Below the pieces are notes generated by a model, which ran no database searches, was not told the DNA's origin, and saw only the letters and a program-made list of their open reading frames with translations. This document shows, piece by piece, positions 43,602 through 48,392 of a stretch of DNA of 48,392 bases. Source of the stretch: an uncultured Saprospiraceae bacterium. Its GTDB lineage: Bacteria; Bacteroidota; Bacteroidia; Chitinophagales; Saprospiraceae. Numbering within the stretch: the first letter of the stretch is position 1; the number at the start of each line of letters is the position of its first letter. Both the position numbers and the translations under genes were made by a program. Where the stretch lies: assembly GCA_938022935.1 (NCBI GenBank), contig CALIHL010000102.1:1-48392 (forward strand), in the 5' to 3' direction.

Positions 43602-45389
43602 TTACTTCTTCTTACCTCTCGCAACTTTTTTGTTATCGCGCTCTCTTTTTGTGATGCGTGCTTGTCCATTTTCAACACAGAACTGAACTAACTCGTATGT
43701 GCCGAAATATCCATCTGAACTCACGATGCTTTGACCACTGGGGTTAATCACTTTCAATCCTCCATTGCCATAGTCACAGCACATACCATCGCCATATGCA
43801 TCATAGAGGTCTATGTCGTAGCAGCCATCTGCAAGCACAACGTCTTTCGTTTTTACTTTACCTGCTTGGCCATCTGCATATGGTCCTCCTGAAGCAATCA
43901 ATTTGTTAGAGTCATCATATAAAGCCCATGATGTCTCTGATCCATAATCGTCTAAAGTGACTTTTACTTTATATGTTCCAGAGCCAGTACCACCGTTTCC
44001 TTCATCAGTATTAAGGTCAAATGTCTTTATAGAAGACCATGGTTGCCACCCGCTACTACATCTCGTTCTTATACGATATTGATATAAAGAAGCAGACAAA
44101 TTAGTCAAGGTTTTTTGAGAATTAGTAGCTACTTTTTTAGTCCATGATGAAGTTCCCTTAACTCTGTAAGCAACTTGGTATCTACTAGCATCTGTAATGT
44201 CCGCCCAATTAACTCTTACCTTTGTTGCATTCAATACTTTTACTGTCGAGGTGCTTGGTGAAGAGCAATTATCACTAGAGTCGTTATCTCCCCCTGTATC
44301 AATGTCGCCACTATTGTCTCCTCCAGTAGTATCTCCACCTCCTGTATTCCCACCCCCTGTGTTTACAGAGCCACTATATATATTGCTAACATTGGAAGTG
44401 AGTGAGCCGAGAGAAGCAGATACATAGTTAGTCATACGTGAAGCTTGACCAGCAGAGAACATATACATGCACTCATCATTGGTATAGTCCATATAGTTCA
44501 TATGCATATCCGTAGATCCACATGATGATGTACTTAAGCTTGGGCAGCCGGAATGATCTTGTGCTTGATCTGGAGTGTCGCTCACTTCATCATCTACACC
44601 ACATCCGTCTCCCCATATGTGATCTAATAATAAGTAGTGGCCCATCTCATGAGTTAGCGTACGACCAAGATTAAATGGTGATTCTGGAGCGATGTTACTA
44701 CATCCCTGACCTGAGCCAAAAGCTGAAGCGTCAATAACAACACCATCGCCATTACCTTGTCCACCCAATGGTGAGTATCCTAAAGCGCCAGTGTTGGGTT
44801 GTACATAGATGTTGACGTAGCCAGACCAGTTATCAACTTGATCTCCTTGGGTTCTGTTGACTGTTACTGCTAAGTCACCATTGTTCAAACCATAGCCACT
44901 TGGGTGATTCTGATCTGCTATAACAAACTTGAGGCATGCCTCACCATTGCTTACACCTGGGAAAGCAGAAGCAGCTTGTCCTGTCCACTTATTGATATCA
45001 CTGTTAGTACCAGCATAATCATCATTAAGTGTGTTAATCTGAGTGATTGCCAGTTGTCTTAAACAAGAGGCATCAGGGTTATTAACACCTTGGTAATGGA
45101 TCGCAACAGGTATCAAAGTTGGAGATGCACACTGTGCTTTGAAGTTTCCTCTCTCAAGATTAACTTTTTCAAATGCATCCAACATCTTCTGTTTCTTATC
45201 ACGATAAGCCGGGTCTTGCATGAGATGTTGTGTATGGTCGTGCGAAAGACAAGTACGTGTTCTCTGAGAGAATTCTTCAGATGTAATTTCGCTGACATCC
45301 AAAGGTTCAAAGTCATCATCTTGACATGAAGAAATAAGAAGAACAAAAACTAAGGCAAGTAATACTGGGAAAAGATTTTTCAATTTCAT
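43602..45389 (-). CDS. M43-like (pappalysin-type) zinc metalloprotease lipoprotein
   Basis: A 595-residue protein. The lipoprotein signal ends LLISSC with QDDD after it, the LES pattern for surface export in Bacteroidota. The peptidase domain (residues about 110-335) carries the zinc site H247-E-M-G-H251-YLLLD-H257 and the Met-turn region NYMDYTND. Next is a Gly/Asp-rich linker of TGGG-type repeats (residues about 350-375), then a fibronectin-III-like domain (about 380-465). A C-terminal domain follows (about 475-578, DDYGSETSWALYD and YGDGMCCDYG). The end is a basic tail (RERDNKKVARGKKK) instead of a T9SS sorting domain. The metzincin Gly after the second His is Leu here. It is divergent from the LytS gene at 45597. 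Confidence 0.88.
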   Translation of the reverse strand: MKLKNLFPVLLALVFVLLISSCQDDDFEPLDVSEITSEEFSQRTRTCLSHDHTQHLMQDPAYRDKKQKMLDAFEKVNLERGNFKAQCASPTLIPVAIHYQGVNNPDASCLRQLAITQINTLNDDYAGTNSDINKWTGQAASAFPGVSNGEACLKFVIADQNHPSGYGLNNGDLAVTVNRTQGDQVDNWSGYVNIYVQPNTGALGYSPLGGQGNGDGVVIDASAFGSGQGCSNIAPESPFNLGRTLTHEMGHYLLLDHIWGDGCGVDDEVSDTPDQAQDHSGCPSLSTSSCGSTDMHMNYMDYTNDECMYMFSAGQASRMTNYVSASLGSLTSNVSNIYSGSVNTGGGNTGGGDTTGGDNSGDIDTGGDNDSSDNCSSPSTSTVKVLNATKVRVNWADITDASRYQVAYRVKGTSSWTKKVATNSQKTLTNLSASLYQYRIRTRCSSGWQPWSSIKTFDLNTDEGNGGTGSGTYKVKVTLDDYGSETSWALYDDSNKLIASGGPYADGQAGKVKTKDVVLADGCYDIDLYDAYGDGMCCDYGNGGLKVINPSGQSIVSSDGYFGTYELVQFCVENGQARITKRERDNKKVARGKKK

Positions 45390-45490
45390 AACTGATAATA
45401 ATTTAGTTGTTTAACAAAAGGTAGAAAGGTGATCATCCACTCTAATTATGCCTCGAAGTAAAGGCAACTTGGACTAGTATTTCATCGGGT

Positions 45491-45576
45491 TTATACATTG
45501 AATACCCTATTTTATACTTCTTGGGGTTTTTATTATACTTCTTGATTTGACCGATGGGCATATGGATATAACTTGC
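45491..45576 (+). promoter_or_regulatory. Three 21-bp-phased repeats and a promoter upstream of the LytS/LytTR operon
   Basis: TTATACATTGAA (45491), TTATACTTCTTG (45512-45523) and the identical TTATACTTCTTG (45533-45544) recur at exactly 21 bp, the spacing of LytTR-regulator direct repeats. The last ends at 45544, one base before a -33 box TTTG (45546-45549). A -7-like TAACTTGC (45569-45576) follows after 19 bp. The start codon of the sensor gene is 21 bp further on. This is the layout of a site bound by an activator next to RNA polymerase. Confidence 0.65.
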
Positions 45577-45596
45577 AGCCATAATTACTTGGCGAC

Positions 45597-46613
45597 ATGA
45601 ACAAAAGCATAGAGGCTTTCATATTTGGTAGTGGAAAGTGGTACTGGCTTAGACACATTCTTTTTTGGACAGCGATGTACCTTGATGAAATTATGTACAT
45701 CATTTTGGCAGAGCTTGATAAAGTTGATATTGGGTTTTCTGTTCTCGGGTTCTCTCTTGATGTTATCAGTGTCTATATCATACTCACTTTCTTCTTTAAG
45801 TGGTTTTTTCTTAAGAAGCGTTACTTCACCTTTATTATAGCCATCTTCATATTAGTGTTCATCAACGTTGGTATTGGTGTCATGACCGATTACTATTTTA
45901 CAAAGGAGTTACCATACATTGAAGACTGGCTATCCGCACTCATTAACACGTTTACATTAATCTCTACTGCCGTTGGTCTTAAGATTGGCAAGCACTACTA
46001 CAAGCAACTCCAACTGACCCAAGAGTTACAATCATCACAATCAAAGCTAGAGTTGAACTCTCTGAAAGAACAGATTAATCCGCACTTCTTATTCAATGTG
46101 CTGAACACTATCAATGTCCAGTCGATGAATGACCCCGCTTCTGTATCAGATACTGTCATCAACCTTTCTGACTTGCTGAGATATCAGATATATGAAGCTG
46201 GAGCTTCAGATCTGGTGCCATTGACAAAAGAGGTCAACTTCTTAAAGAACTATCTGAACTTGGAGCAGATGAGAAGGAGTAATCTCACCATCAACTGGAA
46301 AGAGGAAGCTTCTCTTCCTAAAATGAAGATCACCCCTTTCCTATTTCTACCTCTGGTAGAGAACGCCATCAAGCACTCTATCTCTTTAGAAGAAAAAGAT
46401 TCTAATATTGATATCTCATGGCATTTTGAAAATGAGCAATTAACTTTGGAAGTGTCCAATACCATAGGGAATGGAAGCAATGGTAAAGAAGGTGGCTTTG
46501 GGATAGCAAATCTTAAAAAGCGTCTTGACCTTTTATATCCTAACAATTATAAATTGGACATGGGCTCTAACAATGGGACATTCAAAGCATCTCTTCAAAT
46601 CAATACTCAATGA
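45597..46613 (+). CDS. LytS/YehU-type sensor histidine kinase
   Basis: A 338-residue membrane histidine kinase. Four hydrophobic segments are at about 18-38, 47-75, 80-105 and 118-135, then a short coiled-coil-like link. The kinase phosphoacceptor is H163 in QINPHFLFNVLNTIN. The ATPase part has LVENAIKHSI and GGFGIANLKKRLDLLY. The usual sensory extracytoplasmic domain is missing, so the signal is perceived within or near the membrane. The gene overlaps the response regulator by 4 bp (ATGA at 46610-46613), so they form a coupled pair. Confidence 0.93.
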   Translation: MNKSIEAFIFGSGKWYWLRHILFWTAMYLDEIMYIILAELDKVDIGFSVLGFSLDVISVYIILTFFFKWFFLKKRYFTFIIAIFILVFINVGIGVMTDYYFTKELPYIEDWLSALINTFTLISTAVGLKIGKHYYKQLQLTQELQSSQSKLELNSLKEQINPHFLFNVLNTINVQSMNDPASVSDTVINLSDLLRYQIYEAGASDLVPLTKEVNFLKNYLNLEQMRRSNLTINWKEEASLPKMKITPFLFLPLVENAIKHSISLEEKDSNIDISWHFENEQLTLEVSNTIGNGSNGKEGGFGIANLKKRLDLLYPNNYKLDMGSNNGTFKASLQINTQ

Positions 46614-47323
46614 AAGCGATTATAATAGATGATGAACCAATAGCGAGACAGGGCATATCGATACTCGCCAAGCAAGTCCCCTTTCTTGAGATCTGTGGAG
46701 AGTTTGGTAATCCCTTGTTAGCACAAGAGTATATCGTAACACATCCTGACTTAGATCTAATCTTTTTAGACGTTGAGATGCCCGGCATAACAGGGATAGA
46801 TTACCTGAAAGCGATGCCTCCACATTGTCATGTGATCCTTACAACTGCTTATCAACAGTATGCACTTGATGCGTTTGAGCTGGACGTAGTGGACTATCTA
46901 TTAAAGCCTATTAGAATTGATAGATTTGCGAAAGCGGTCAGCAAAGTAAAAGAGTTACTAGCGCTACAAAAGCATGACCTCGAGATCAATGATCAAGACG
47001 ACTTCATATACATCAAGTCAGATAGGAAGTATATAAAGCTCTCCTTGAGTGATATACTTTTTATAAAAGGCTTAAAGGACTACGTCATCATCCACACGGC
47101 TAAGGAGAAGTACATGACTGCTATGAATGTTGGTACCATCAACAGACAGTTAGACGAAGCCATATTTGCAAGAGTCAGCAAGTCATACATCATCAATGTC
47201 AACTACATCAAGAATATAGATACGGATACCATCGACATAGAAAGTCATGAGATCCCATTGGGTAATACTTATAAAGACGGCTTTCTAAAAAAGTACGTCA
47301 AGAGCAACTTGTTGAAGAGATAG
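46610..47323 (+). CDS. LytTR-family response regulator
   Basis: A 237-residue response regulator. The receiver domain (residues about 1-118) has acidic residues D7-D8, the phosphoacceptor D54 in FLDVEMPG, the Thr in TTAYQQYA, and the Lys in YLLKPI. The LytTR DNA-binding domain (about 135-235) has DDFIYIKSDRKYIKLSLSDI, the TAMNVGTINRQLDE block and VSKSYIINVNYIKNID. It should bind direct repeats spaced about two helical turns; such repeats occur just upstream of its own operon at 45491-45544. The neighbouring M43 protease gene is divergent and could be a second target. Confidence 0.93.
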   Translation: MKAIIIDDEPIARQGISILAKQVPFLEICGEFGNPLLAQEYIVTHPDLDLIFLDVEMPGITGIDYLKAMPPHCHVILTTAYQQYALDAFELDVVDYLLKPIRIDRFAKAVSKVKELLALQKHDLEINDQDDFIYIKSDRKYIKLSLSDILFIKGLKDYVIIHTAKEKYMTAMNVGTINRQLDEAIFARVSKSYIINVNYIKNIDTDTIDIESHEIPLGNTYKDGFLKKYVKSNLLKR

Positions 47324-47334
47324 TATCAGTGTAA

Positions 47335-48392
47335 TTATCCTTCACTTATATCCTCAGAGTCAGTCGATGTCTCAGAAGAAACGCCATTATTCGACTCTTC
47401 TACAACTTCGGCAACTTCTGTTACTGAACTTTCTACACTTACAAATGGTCCTTGCTCAGGCCATGGTCTTGGTCCAATCAATGTATCTAGATCAGACTTC
47501 ACAAGTACCTCTTTAGAAAGAAGTTCCTTGGCAAGTATATGCAACTCTTTGTTGTGCTTAGTAAGTAGCTCTTGTGCTCTTTGGTATTGTTCTTCAACGA
47601 GGTTACGCACCTCGTCATCGATCAACGTTGCCGTATCATCAGAGTAAGGTTTGCTAAACTGATCTTGAGACATGCCATAGAAAGATACATTACCCACTTT
47701 CTTATTCATGCCGTAGACTGCAATCATACTGTAAGCCATCTTGGTTACTTGATCTAAGTCATTCTGAGCGCCTGTAGATATCTTATCGAAGATAATCTTC
47801 TCTGCAGCTCGACCACCGAAGGTCATGCAGATACGATCGAGCATCTGCTCAGTCCTTGTTATGTATTCATCTTTAGGAAGATACTGTGCGTATCCTAAAG
47901 TGCCAATTCCTCTTGGCACGATAGTCACCTTCACCAGTGGAGAGGCATGCTCTAAGTACCAACCACAGATCGCATGTCCTGCTTCGTGATATGCTATAAT
48001 CTCTTTTTCTCTTGGTGAGATAAACTTGTTCTTCTTTTCAAGACCTCCGATCACTCTATCCAATGCATAGTTGAAGTCATCCATTTCGACAGACTTCTTA
48101 TCTCTTCGGGCAGCTACAAGTGCTGCTTCATTACAAACATTAGCGATATCCGCTCCTGCAAATCCAGGCGTCATCTCAGCCAATACATCAGGCTTAAGAT
48201 CATCATTGACCTTGATATTCTTCAAGTGTACTTTGAATATTGCTTCTCTCTCTTTGAGATCGGGCCTATCGATTCCAATCTGTCTATCAAATCTTCCCGG
48301 ACGCATCAAAGCACTATCCAAGACATCCGCACGATTCGTCGCTGCCATCAAGATGACACCTTTGTCCGTACTAAAGCCATCCATCTCAACTA
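47335..48392 (-). CDS. ftsH: FtsH ATP-dependent zinc metalloprotease, C-terminal part (5' end beyond window)
   Basis: The minus-strand frame enters at 48392 as VEMDGFSTDKGVILMAATNR and runs 352 residues to its stop codon, so the N-terminal membrane part and Walker motifs lie outside. Visible are the second region of homology with its Arg fingers (DSALMRPGRFDRQ), the helical lid, and the peptidase domain. The zinc motif is HEAGH in AYHEAGHAICGW. The C-terminal end is acidic and Ser-rich (SSETSTDSEDISEG). FtsH degrades membrane and short-lived soluble proteins. It is convergent with the LytTR regulator, with 11 bp between the stop codons. Confidence 0.95.
   Translation of the reverse strand, partial: VEMDGFSTDKGVILMAATNRADVLDSALMRPGRFDRQIGIDRPDLKEREAIFKVHLKNIKVNDDLKPDVLAEMTPGFAGADIANVCNEAALVAARRDKKSVEMDDFNYALDRVIGGLEKKNKFISPREKEIIAYHEAGHAICGWYLEHASPLVKVTIVPRGIGTLGYAQYLPKDEYITRTEQMLDRICMTFGGRAAEKIIFDKISTGAQNDLDQVTKMAYSMIAVYGMNKKVGNVSFYGMSQDQFSKPYSDDTATLIDDEVRNLVEEQYQRAQELLTKHNKELHILAKELLSKEVLVKSDLDTLIGPRPWPEQGPFVSVESSVTEVAEVVEESNNGVSSETSTDSEDISEG

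Noticed and set aside
44285-44380. GGN-type repeats in the M43 gene as a CRISPR-like array
   Set aside because: They encode a Gly/Asp/Thr-rich interdomain linker in frame, with irregular units and no spacers.

Overview
The window looks like a chromosome segment from a Bacteroidota bacterium, most likely of the class Saprospiria. The evidence is an AT-rich genome with almost no Shine-Dalgarno sequences, promoters that fit the Bacteroidota TTTG / TAnnTTTG pattern, secreted proteins with HYR modules and a type IX secretion (T9SS) sorting domain, a dockerin-like tail, LES-type lipoproteins, and LytS/LytTR signalling. It is mostly ordinary chromosome. There is no phage, insertion sequence or CRISPR array.

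Layout. 1-2191: the 5' two-thirds or more of a large secreted protein on the minus strand, ending in a dockerin-like module. 2386-3787: NRDE/TANGO2 protein and an SDR oxidoreductase. 3889-7239: an MlaE/MlaF-type ABC transporter pair followed by a membrane-anchored MutS-type ATPase. 7366-11100: a 1244-residue surface protein with vWA, HYR, C-type lectin and T9SS domains. 11138-14703: alpha/beta hydrolase, DUF1080 lipoprotein, small membrane protein, sulfatase. 14816-17214: a Wzz-like and O-antigen-ligase-like pair. 17253-26059: a catabolic cluster that together encodes reductive pyrimidine degradation. PreT/PreA reduces uracil, dihydropyrimidinase opens the ring, beta-ureidopropionase releases beta-alanine, a class III aminotransferase makes malonate semialdehyde, and MmsA converts it to acetyl-CoA. 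A stand-alone four-helix-bundle (S23) gene between inverted repeats interrupts it. 26141-26505: a decayed prenyltransferase. 26517-35772: oxidoreductase, S41 protease, amidohydrolase, Bax-inhibitor protein, M1 peptidase, sterol desaturase family. 35803-36316: a YoeB/YefM-type toxin-antitoxin pair with a recognisable operator. 36675-40061: ssb, tRNA-Val, PfkB kinase, tatA, lipoprotein hydrolase. 40122-41981: htpG broken by one in-frame TAA. 42073-45389: PAP2 phosphatase, second DUF1080 lipoprotein, M43 metalloprotease. 45597-47323: LytS/LytTR two-component pair. 47335-48392: C-terminal part of FtsH, running off the end.

The strongest points for follow-up are the single nonsense codon in an otherwise full-length htpG; three direct repeats with an exact 21-bp period just upstream of the -33 element of the LytTR operon; a C-type lectin domain inserted inside an HYR module; the complete uracil-to-acetyl-CoA operon with an S23 cassette inside it; and several well-formed regulatory sites (toxin-antitoxin operator, a palindrome around the nitrilase-preT-preA promoter, and a 10-bp-phased CAAACG cluster upstream of ssb). 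All functions are assigned by reading translated sequence and family motifs; no database search was possible.
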